From NCBI GenBank assembly GCA_023258825.1, contig JALQWE010000291.1, positions 1 through 5,418 on the forward strand: 5,418 nucleotides of DNA. The letters are read 5' to 3'. Source of the DNA: Planctomycetaceae bacterium. GTDB taxonomy: Bacteria > Planctomycetota > Planctomycetia > Planctomycetales > Planctomycetaceae. The position numbers and the translations under genes were made by a program. The notes beneath the pieces were generated by a model. That model searched no databases and was not told where the DNA came from. It saw nothing but the letters and a program-made list of their open reading frames with translations. Positions within the stretch are counted from its first letter, which is position 1. Each line of letters starts with the position of its first letter. Positions 1-5,418 of this stretch are shown one piece after another.

Positions 1-1552
1 CAACAGGTACCTGCTGACCAATCTGAATGAAGGCTTCGTGGTTTTCGACAGAGCGGACCTGTGGACGACTGAGTACTTCGATGTTGAAATTGGCGTCCAG
101 AGCTCGGAGCAGCACATTGACGGATTCTGAACCGGCAGAGAGCACAAGACCGCCAAAACCGAGGTCTCCGTTGACTCGCCCCATACCGAACGAGGACAGC
201 CCCTGCGGAGCCACTTTGCCGGGGTTTGCGGCGACGTTGTTCCCCGGCGGCTGTCCCATAAAGTTGAAACCCGGCGCGGCGGTCTGCGAGATGATGTTCT
301 GGTTCGTTGTTTGCGTGCCGTTGGGGGCAGTGGTGGTCTGTGTCACGGTGACCAGTTTGTCGACAACGCTGCGGTCAAACAGCACGGAGTCCTGGAAACC
401 CATCTCGACGCCCAGTTCATTCACATTTCCCAGCTCGACTTCAACCAGGAGAGCCTGAACCAGAACTTCGCGTGGAGCGCGATCGAGTTCGGCCACCAGC
501 CGTTCAATGGTTGCCAGCTCTTCACTGGTGCCGCGTACGAGGAGGCTGTTGGTGTTTTTCTCTGACACGACGCGTTGACCTGCTGGTGTCCCGTTGGCTG
601 AACCCGCGGCAGGATCACCCGAGGCACTTGCGGCGGAACCGGCATTCAGAAAGTCGGTGATTGCTTTCGCCACATCCTCTGCTCGTGCATTTTTCAACTG
701 ATAGACGTGAGCATGCTGATCGCCGGCAGCCATGCCGGATCCCAGCAGCAGGTCTCGCATTCGCCGAAGGTAGCTGCCGGTGTCTGTGACCACGACACGG
801 CCAGCGCTTGTCAGCACGCGAACCTGACCAAGCGTGCTCTGCAACTGACCGATCTCGGCAATCGTCTGTTCCGCATCTGGTCCTCGCAGCGGAATCGCGA
901 CTGTGGCCAGTTCGTTACGCCCCAGAGTGTCAATGTGATGGATGGACACAAATGGGACAATGTTGCCCGGAATCTCTTCCGTGGCATTGACCAGCGTCAG
1001 CCGCTGTTGATCGCGAATCAGAATTCGTCCGCTGGCCAGAAGAGCATCATTCAGGATATCCAGTGTTTCCGTGGCATTCAGGGGTTTCTCGTCGTAGTAC
1101 GAGAACATTCCATCGGTTTCAGTGGAGATCTGCAATGCCAGGCCGAATTCTTTGGCATAGGCACGCAGCACCAGCAGCCATGTGGCGTTCTGGAAATTGA
1201 AGGTCCAGCGATGCGACTCAATCGGTGTCAGCTTTGGTGCGTTCGAAAAGTCCGGCGAAGAATTCGGGTCGAAGTTCTGGTTTCGAATCGAGTCCCCGGA
1301 ACGTTCGATTTGCACTGGTGGTGAAAATTCTACGGGGGGGATGTCTGTCGACGGTTGCTCGGACAACTGTGTCTGAGAAGCCTGACGAAAGGGCATGCCG
1401 GAGATTGTGGGTCGGTTGTTCCGGGAGATCAGACTGTGACCACCTCGATGCGGCAACGTAGGTCGTACCACGCCGTCCTGTGCCGGGAGCAACTGCCCCA
1501 GCAGCAAAACGAGGGTCATTGGAATCTGAAGCGGTAACTTTGGGTTATCCAC
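1..1552 (-). CDS. Secretin (GspD/PilQ-type outer-membrane channel), N-terminal part, truncated by window edge
   Basis: This encodes the first 517 residues of a secretin, the multimeric outer-membrane gate of type II secretion and type IV pilus machines. The GTG at 1552 is the first start after an in-frame TAA (1564-1562). It has an AAGG seven bases upstream and gives a signal peptide with Lys5 and a hydrophobic core at residues 12-22 (MTLVLLLGQLL). The ATG at 1519 would lack a charged n-region. Residues 27-110 form a Pro/Ser/Asn-rich linker. An N0-like fold follows at about 115-190, then Secretin_N-like repeats at about 217-270 and 282-358, the latter containing NTNSLLVRGTSEEL. The secretin core starts at about 363 (VLVQALLVEVELG) and reaches the conserved stretch VLLRALDANFNIEVLSRPQV (480-499) and AFIQIGQQVPV (507-517). 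A Thr/Gln/Asn-rich insert lies at about 402-424. The rest of the beta-barrel lies beyond the left edge. No other secretion gene is in view, so the machine type (T2SS, T4P or other) cannot be decided. The family call is secure; the exact start is less so. Confidence 0.93.
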   Translation of the reverse strand, partial: MDNPKLPLQIPMTLVLLLGQLLPAQDGVVRPTLPHRGGHSLISRNNRPTISGMPFRQASQTQLSEQPSTDIPPVEFSPPVQIERSGDSIRNQNFDPNSSPDFSNAPKLTPIESHRWTFNFQNATWLLVLRAYAKEFGLALQISTETDGMFSYYDEKPLNATETLDILNDALLASGRILIRDQQRLTLVNATEEIPGNIVPFVSIHHIDTLGRNELATVAIPLRGPDAEQTIAEIGQLQSTLGQVRVLTSAGRVVVTDTGSYLRRMRDLLLGSGMAAGDQHAHVYQLKNARAEDVAKAITDFLNAGSAASASGDPAAGSANGTPAGQRVVSEKNTNSLLVRGTSEELATIERLVAELDRAPREVLVQALLVEVELGNVNELGVEMGFQDSVLFDRSVVDKLVTVTQTTTAPNGTQTTNQNIISQTAAPGFNFMGQPPGNNVAANPGKVAPQGLSSFGMGRVNGDLGFGGLVLSAGSESVNVLLRALDANFNIEVLSRPQVRSVENHEAFIQIGQQVPV

Positions 1553-1559
1553 GATGCGA

Positions 1560-1563
1560 CCTT
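1560..1563 (-). promoter_or_regulatory. Ribosome binding site supporting the secretin GTG start
   Basis: On the minus strand AAGG is followed by seven bases and then GTG at 1552. The ATG at 1519 has no comparable motif, so this site favours the GTG start. AAGG is only a partial Shine-Dalgarno sequence and could occur by chance. Confidence 0.45.
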
Positions 1564-1610
1564 AATGTCATCCTGAGTGGCCGGGACGGTCATTCAGAAC
1601 GGAAGTTGCT

Positions 1611-1901
1611 GTGATCAGGAATCAACAAGCTCCCGGGGCACAGAATTACAGTGGGTGTTCGACCTCATCGGCGGAATCTGCCGAAAATCCGGCGGGGGAG
1701 TTCCCTGAAGGAAAAAACCCACCAGTTTCGCTGATCGTCACAATCCGAACGTGGAATGAAATAAAATCAGACATTTTGAGACTTTTATTGAAGTTTCGGC
1801 AGGAGCCCTGCGCAGAGCAGCGTGTGCAGATGACTTGTCATGCCCGTTTCGATCTGAGTTCTGAGCCGGATCAAACGACTGGGAAGTGCGGTCAGCGGTG
1901 A
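1611..1901 (+). CDS. Possible small hypothetical protein (96 aa), doubtful
   Basis: The GTG at 1611 is preceded by GGAAG (1601-1605) at a five-base spacing and opens 96 codons to a TGA at 1899-1901. The product is not recognised. It has a polar Ser/Glu/Pro-rich first third, then a more protein-like stretch, VSLIVTIRTWNEIKSDILRL (about residues 39-58), that could form a strand and a helix. It has no signal peptide and no clear membrane segment. Base composition by codon position shows only a faint coding-like bias by eye. It would start 58 bases from the divergent secretin start and would sit where the secretin promoter is expected. It may well be a chance ORF. Confidence 0.18.
   Translation: MIRNQQAPGAQNYSGCSTSSAESAENPAGEFPEGKNPPVSLIVTIRTWNEIKSDILRLLLKFRQEPCAEQRVQMTCHARFDLSSEPDQTTGKCGQR
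1830..1841. promoter_or_regulatory. Short perfect palindrome ATGAC-TT-GTCAT
   Basis: Five-base arms are separated by two bases. The shape suits a dimeric regulator, and it lies about 280 bp upstream of the secretin start. At this length, chance occurrence in a gap of this size is quite possible, and no regulator is implied. Confidence 0.15.
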
Positions 1902-1932
1902 TCAGGAGGTGCCATTTCCCACTATGGTTGGG

Positions 1933-2012
1933 TGTCAGCAACCGCCGGAAAGGTACTTCTGGGGACGCCCAGTTGGCGCCCCGGGATACCTTTGGCCCGA
2001 CATGTCAGCAAC
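1933..2012. repeat. 10-bp direct repeat TGTCAGCAAC flanking a long hairpin
   Basis: TGTCAGCAAC occurs at 1933-1942 and again at 2003-2012, in the same orientation and 70 bp apart. The two copies bracket the hairpin at 1949-1993, with gaps of 6 and 9 bases. This resembles a target-site duplication around a tiny palindromic insertion of about 60 bp (1943-2002). Clear terminal inverted repeats are not obvious beyond the hairpin arms themselves. Coincidence is possible, and a second genomic copy would be needed to call it mobile. Confidence 0.35.
1949..1993 (+). repeat. Long near-perfect inverted repeat (strong stem-loop)
   Basis: The 45 bases fold into one hairpin of 19 pairs. AAAGGTA (1949-1955) pairs with TACCTTT (1987-1993). 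TTCTGGGG (1957-1964) pairs with CCCCGGGA (1979-1986), including two G-U pairs. CGCC (1966-1969) pairs with GGCG (1975-1978). The loop is CAGTT (1970-1974), and C1956 and A1965 are single-base bulges. Both wobble pairs are G-U only if the plus strand is transcribed; on the minus strand they would be A-C mismatches, which hints at a plus-strand RNA. No T-run follows, so it is not a typical intrinsic terminator. It may be a REP-like or MITE-like palindrome, or a domain of an undescribed RNA. Confidence 0.6.
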
Positions 2013-2078
2013 TTTGCGATTCAGTCGTTGCGCCAAAAATATTTGGTTCTGAGGCCAACAGCAGGTTCACCGCTGTCA

Positions 2079-2101
2079 GCCCTCTGGTGGCAACAGGGGG
2101 C
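2079..2101 (+). other. Stem-loop downstream of the long hairpin
   Basis: GCCCTCTG (2079-2086) pairs with CAGGGGGC (2094-2101) over eight pairs with one G-U, enclosing the loop GTGGCAA. It is followed by AAAATTCTG rather than a T-run. A smaller stem lies just before it: ACAGC (2058-2062) with GCTGT (2072-2076), plus an inner GG/CC. Further 5-bp stems lie at 2008-2031, 2033-2046 and 2152-2167. Together with the hairpin at 1949-1993 they form a chain of local stems. The short ones are within chance expectation. Confidence 0.3.
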
Positions 2102-2212
2102 AAAATTCTGCGGACATGGGACCAAACCGTTGCGCTGTAAGTGCTCCAACCGATTGTCGCAGCAATCTGTCACAGGTATTTTCTGAACGAACTGGAATTG
2201 TGGGGCCGCAAG

Positions 2213-2375
2213 TCAGATTCTGGCACGCAATCGATGCTGCCATCGCTTTTCAATGACCTCAGCAAGGCTGTCCACAGGCACGCAAAAGCAATCCCCAGCA
2301 TTTCTGAGGATAATCTCGTCTTTATTGAGCAATTTGTGGGGGTTGTCGGGTCAGTCCGACGGGATAGATGCGCAT
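2213..2375 (-). pseudogene. Frame-broken small coding fragment (about 53 aa if repaired)
   Basis: On the minus strand the frame ending at TGA 2215-2213 is open for 45 codons, back to a TGA at 2353-2351. It reads like a natural protein C-terminus: KDEIILRNAGDCFCVPVDSL then AEVIEKRWQHRLRARI, which suggests a strand followed by an amphipathic basic helix. It has no ATG. An ATG at 2375 in the neighbouring frame begins MRIYPVGLT. Removing one C in the run at 2342-2338, or in the CCC at 2350-2348, would join the two into one 53-residue protein. I do not recognise the family. It may be a decayed gene, an assembly indel or a chance reading. A competing plus-strand ORF over the same bases looks less protein-like. 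Confidence 0.28.
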
Positions 2376-2786
2376 TGTTTCGGCATCAAACTGTCAATGT
2401 AAAGGTTCATTTTTCTTGACGAACCCTGATCTGCGACAGGTCCGGGCCGCCGCCAGACCCTTGTAAAATGCGGAAACATGCATTGGTTTGTAACGATTAG
2501 GCCGTTGGTAGCGGTTTTTCCGGACTGGTTGACTGGCCGCAACACGCTTTGGAGATGGTGTTTCCGGACAAATCAGGGACGTTGGGGATTTCATCCAATC
2601 GGAATCCCGTTTGCCATGTGGCTTCTCAGGTCCCGGCGCGAATTTTGCGCTGACAGAGTTTGCGGTCACCTGCGAAAGCCGCGAAGTGAGATTACCGATG
2701 TGCCTCGTTCTTCCTTCAGGACGGTGCTCTGTCGGGATCAGACTTCAGCTCTGTAGTTCAAGGGGCCGCCGAGTGCTGATTCCCCG

Positions 2787-2804
2787 GAGTTTCTGCAGGA
2801 ACTC
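2787..2804. promoter_or_regulatory. 18-bp imperfect palindrome upstream of the peroxidase gene
   Basis: GAGTTTCTGCAGGAACTC is its own reverse complement except for the T2792/G2799 pair, which would be a G-U wobble in RNA. It lies about 65 bp (centre to start codon) before the peroxidase start and shares the half-site CAGGAA with the palindrome at 2813-2831. A CTTTGTATTT stretch follows, so a weak terminator is an alternative reading, but no gene ends just upstream. Confidence 0.35.
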
Positions 2805-2812
2805 GGCTTTGT

Positions 2813-2831
2813 ATTTCCTGACTCAGGAAAT
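2813..2831. promoter_or_regulatory. Perfect 19-bp palindrome, candidate operator of the peroxidase gene
   Basis: ATTTCCTGACTCAGGAAAT has nine-base arms around a central C (2822). Its centre is 39 bp upstream of the ATG at 2861, a position typical of an operator near the transcription start. As RNA it could also form an 8-bp hairpin with an ACT loop. I cannot assign it to a known regulator. A chance palindrome this long is unlikely in a window of this size. Confidence 0.5.
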
Positions 2832-2860
2832 GATTCCTTGAAACGAAAAGTGATTTTCTC

Positions 2861-5418
2861 ATGCTGAAACCGGAACGTGCGCGTATGAGTGCGCCAGTGG
2901 AGGGTGCAGCGAAACGGTATGGAGCCGTGGTGTCGAGCGCTGTGCGGGCTGCCCGTATAGCATCTGAATGGAGCCCCTGGCGGCAACTGCTTTGCCGGTG
3001 GGTGCAACCGCTGGCGGCCGCCGCAGCGATACTGGCCACAGGAGTTGAAACTGTTGGTCAGGACGCTGTGGGCGTTGCCGAGATTGAGCCAGTGAATGCA
3101 TTGGCCGCTCGGAAGGCAGGCGAGTTGACTGGGGGTGTGTTGCAGGAGGGCGTGCTGGACGAGTTTGTCTCACTGGATCCAGCGGCTGGCTTTGGCAACA
3201 TTGCCAGAGACAGTTACTTTGCTGAGTCTGCCTTCCGATCTCGGGTTTCGACAGTGCGGGCACCGGGAAAATTCGGTGCCTGGACGGTGGATCTTGGAGA
3301 TGTGGCACTGCACATCAATGACTTTGCAGTGAAGGATGGGTTTGGCAACGCTGTTGACCTGAACGGGACGCGTGCCGGGTCCTTGTACCAATCCATCAAT
3401 GTGAAGGCCGGGGTTAAGTATCGCATCCGGTTTCAGATGTCCGGCAACTGGACAACATTTCCCGGACGGCCGCGGGCCTTGTCGGTATTCTTCGGCAACG
3501 AGAAGGCTTCGTTTGTAATGAACAAGCCGGCGTCGTGGTCGCGGACGAACATGCAGTGGGAAGAAAAGACCATTGACTTTGTCGCGCAGCAGGACGTCGT
3601 CGGACTGCGGTTTTCATCGACTACCGAGGGTATACCGGATGGACCGGTGATCTCAAGAGTGGAGCTGCTGTCTCCGTTGACTCCGCCCGGATCGCTGGAT
3701 TCTATTCCGGTGCCGCTGCCGCCGAATTTGTCCGAGTTTGTACAGAACCGGGACAAGGCAATCGCCCTCGGTAAGGCCCTGTTCTGGGACATGCAGGTTG
3801 GCAGTGATGGACGCACAGCATGTGCCACCTGCCACTGGCACGCCGGAGCGGATGTTCGTACTGTAAATACTGTCAATCCCGGAAACTCTGGCTCATTGTT
3901 TCGCGGTGTCAATAAGGCTCTGAAGAGCTCGGACTTTCCGTTTCACAAATTCCGGGATCCCACGATTCCGGGGGATAAGACGTCAAATCCGGTGATCGAG
4001 GATCGACGGGAAGTCACTGGTTCGCAGGGGGTGGTGACGGAAGACTTTGTCGAGGTTAAGTCGGGTAGTTCTCGGGACGAAGGAAAGTTCGTCCTCAATT
4101 CGACATTCAATGTCGACAATGCTGATGTTCGCCAGGTCACTGGTCGCAATGCTCCGACATCAGTGAACGCGATCTACTTTGATCGTTCGTTCTGGGATGG
4201 TCGTGCAAATCGATACTTCAACGGCGTGAATCCGTTTGGCGAACTCGATCCGAATGCGTACGTCCTGAAGGCAAATGCCACGGGAGAAATCCAGCCTGTA
4301 AAAATTCAGCTGGACAACGCCGCTCTCGCATCACAGGCAGTTGGTCCGCCGAACAGTGACGTGGAAATGGCCTGGAATGGTCGAACCTTTGCTGCGCTTG
4401 GCCGTAAGATGCTCAGCCTGCAGCCGCTGTCACAGCAGATGGTCGCGGCAGATGACAGCGTTCTGGGCATCTATCGAGATGCTTCGGGTCGTGGACTGGA
4501 CTTGTCGCAGGCCGCCTATGCAAAGCTGATTCGTGAGGCCTTTCTGCCTGAATGGTGGTCCGGTACAGCGAAGACCAGCGACGGCTACACTCAGATGGAA
4601 GCCAACTTCTCCATGTTCTGGGGATTGGCGATCATGATGTACGAATCGACGCTGGTGTCTGACCAGACTCCGTATGATAAATTCGCCCGAGGCGATAAGG
4701 ATGCATTGACTGCGAAGGCAAAAGAAGGACTGCGAATTTTCGTGAAGGAAGGCAAATGTCTGAATTGCCATCACGGTCCTGAGTTCGCTGGCGGTACGAT
4801 CAGCACGCTTCGCGGAGTTCTTTCCGAGGACGGCGGAGTTTCTCTGATGCCGATGGCTCAGGGACTGGCCTTCTACGACGAAGGGTTTTACAACATCGGT
4901 GTTCGACCGACGACTGAGGATCCGGGAGTTGGCGGGGCACACCCGTTGCTGGGACCATGGTCGTACAGTCGTCAGGAACAGTCAGGCAGAAATCCTGACC
5001 CCAATGACGTTGTGACGGCTGATCGACGTGTTGCGGTTGACGGTGCCTTCAAGGCCCCCACACTGCGAAATGTGGAACTGACTGGCCCGTACATGCACAA
5101 CGGTTCCATGAAATCGCTCACAGAAGTCGTCCAGTTCTATACCCGTGGAAGTGATTTCCACGAAAGTAACCTGAAGGACCTGGACACAGATGTGGACGGA
5201 ATTCCATCGTTGCAGGGTAATCCCGAAGCGATCGCAGCCGTTGTGGAGTTTCTTGAACACCTGACCGATCCACGCGTCAAGTACCAGAGAGCTCCCTTTG
5301 ATCATCCTGAGCTTGTGTTGCCAAACGGACATTTGGCCGTCACGGCAGGTGTCGCTCTGGATCAGTTGCTGTTGTTGCCTGCGACTGGAAAAGATGGCGG
5401 AAGCCCGCTGACCAGTTT
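2861..5418 (+). CDS. Exported di-heme cytochrome c peroxidase-like protein with N-terminal choice-of-anchor C-type domain, 3' end beyond window
   Basis: At least 852 codons are open to the window end. The ATG at 2861 is the first start after an in-frame TGA (2831-2833). No strong Shine-Dalgarno is visible, and the ATG at 2885 is an alternative start. After a long basic n-region, a hydrophobic segment at about 48-62 (VQPLAAAAAILATGV) looks like a signal peptide. Residues 113-270 form a beta-sandwich of the choice-of-anchor C/DUF642-like type, with W141, VDLNG (165-169) and SGNW. The peroxidase domain starts near 283 with LGKALFWD (303-310), heme motif CATCH (321-325), RNAPT (429-433), FWDGRAN (444-450), heme motif CLNCH (633-637) and TGPYMHNGSM (741-750). 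Family members are periplasmic di-heme enzymes (CcpA/MauG) that reduce hydrogen peroxide or oxidise a partner. The two heme motifs are 312 residues apart, far more than in compact members. Substrate and electron donor are unknown. Only the last part of the C-terminus is missing, judging from how far the motifs extend. Confidence 0.93.
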   Translation, partial: MLKPERARMSAPVEGAAKRYGAVVSSAVRAARIASEWSPWRQLLCRWVQPLAAAAAILATGVETVGQDAVGVAEIEPVNALAARKAGELTGGVLQEGVLDEFVSLDPAAGFGNIARDSYFAESAFRSRVSTVRAPGKFGAWTVDLGDVALHINDFAVKDGFGNAVDLNGTRAGSLYQSINVKAGVKYRIRFQMSGNWTTFPGRPRALSVFFGNEKASFVMNKPASWSRTNMQWEEKTIDFVAQQDVVGLRFSSTTEGIPDGPVISRVELLSPLTPPGSLDSIPVPLPPNLSEFVQNRDKAIALGKALFWDMQVGSDGRTACATCHWHAGADVRTVNTVNPGNSGSLFRGVNKALKSSDFPFHKFRDPTIPGDKTSNPVIEDRREVTGSQGVVTEDFVEVKSGSSRDEGKFVLNSTFNVDNADVRQVTGRNAPTSVNAIYFDRSFWDGRANRYFNGVNPFGELDPNAYVLKANATGEIQPVKIQLDNAALASQAVGPPNSDVEMAWNGRTFAALGRKMLSLQPLSQQMVAADDSVLGIYRDASGRGLDLSQAAYAKLIREAFLPEWWSGTAKTSDGYTQMEANFSMFWGLAIMMYESTLVSDQTPYDKFARGDKDALTAKAKEGLRIFVKEGKCLNCHHGPEFAGGTISTLRGVLSEDGGVSLMPMAQGLAFYDEGFYNIGVRPTTEDPGVGGAHPLLGPWSYSRQEQSGRNPDPNDVVTADRRVAVDGAFKAPTLRNVELTGPYMHNGSMKSLTEVVQFYTRGSDFHESNLKDLDTDVDGIPSLQGNPEAIAAVVEFLEHLTDPRVKYQRAPFDHPELVLPNGHLAVTAGVALDQLLLLPATGKDGGSPLTS

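Larger units (their letters stand above)
1553..2860. other. Long divergent intergenic region with no convincing intact gene
   Basis: This gap separates the secretin start (minus) from the peroxidase start (plus), so it should carry both promoters. Several 60-100 codon ORFs can be read in different frames, but they overlap each other and none has a recognisable motif. What stands out is listed separately: a weak small ORF (1611-1901), a strong hairpin with flanking direct repeats (1933-2012), a second hairpin (2079-2101), a frame-broken coding fragment (2213-2375) and two palindromes (2787-2831). An AT-rich patch at about 1752-1792, with AATAAAA (1760-1766) and TTTTATT (1783-1789) arms, is a possible promoter zone, but no good -35/-10 pair was found. 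Between about 2400 and 2700 I see only a 9-bp direct repeat TTTCCGGAC (2517-2525 and 2561-2569). Confidence 0.7.

Noticed and set aside
27..458. Plus-strand ORF of 143 codons
   Set aside because: It lies antisense to the secretin gene, is compositionally odd (Ser/Thr/Pro-rich) and has no motif. It is a shadow of the minus-strand gene, as are the other plus-strand ORFs between 311 and 1537.
1645..1650. TGTAAT on the minus strand as a -10 box for the secretin gene
   Set aside because: No acceptable -35 hexamer lies 16-18 bases upstream, so a sigma70-type promoter is not supported.
1904..2052. AGGAGG (1904-1909) followed by an ATG at 1924 and a 42-codon ORF
   Set aside because: The spacing of 14 bases is too long for an efficient site. 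The ORF is cut through by the long hairpin and its product has no recognisable features.
2232..2250. Terminator-like CGATG-CTGC-CATCG stem followed by CTTTT
   Set aside because: The stem is only five pairs and the T-run is four. No supported plus-strand gene ends there.
2393..2398. Perfect TTGACA on the minus strand as a -35 box for the broken fragment
   Set aside because: No -10-like hexamer is found at 16-18 bases downstream.
2141..2419. Plus-strand ORF of 92 codons starting with GTG
   Set aside because: There is no motif and no clear ribosome binding site, and it overlaps a more protein-like minus-strand fragment.
2859..3912. Minus-strand ORFs of 149 and 159 codons opposite the peroxidase
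   Set aside because: They are antisense shadows of the long plus-strand frame, which carries two heme motifs and clear family motifs. The same applies to the minus-strand ORFs at 4430-4942 and 4982-5332.
1..5418. CRISPR array, tRNA, rRNA or insertion-sequence transposase
   Set aside because: No regularly spaced repeats, tRNA-like or rRNA-like sequence, or transposase-like protein was seen on either strand.

Overview
The window most resembles a chromosomal segment from a Planctomycetota bacterium. The evidence is a large di-heme cytochrome c peroxidase-like protein with an N-terminal lectin-like 'choice-of-anchor C' domain, a secretin with loosely conserved N domains, weak Shine-Dalgarno use, moderate GC and a long intergenic gap. 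This assignment is inferred from protein style and has not been tested by a database search.

Layout: two large genes point away from each other, and both run off the window. On the minus strand, positions 1552 to 1 encode the N-terminal 517 residues of a secretin (GspD/PilQ superfamily outer-membrane channel); its C-terminus lies beyond the left edge. On the plus strand, positions 2861 to 5418 encode at least 852 residues of an exported protein. It has a signal-like segment, a beta-sandwich domain, and a di-heme peroxidase domain with two CxxCH motifs (CATCH and CLNCH); it is cut by the right edge.

Between them lie about 1.3 kb (1553-2860) with no convincing intact gene. This gap holds a very strong long hairpin (1949-1993) bracketed by a 10-bp direct repeat, a second good hairpin (2079-2101), a protein-like but frame-broken minus-strand fragment (2213-2375), and two palindromes just upstream of the peroxidase gene. 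One of these is a perfect 19-bp inverted repeat (2813-2831) and is the best candidate operator in the window. A possible small ORF (1611-1901) is listed with low confidence.

The two large genes have no evident functional link. The secretin belongs to an envelope secretion or pilus machine, and the peroxidase acts in the periplasm on peroxide or in another heme redox reaction. The divergent gap presumably carries both promoters. No complete undescribed system is visible. The most unusual material is the structured element at 1949-1993, the operator-like palindromes, and the domain fusion and wide heme spacing of the peroxidase.
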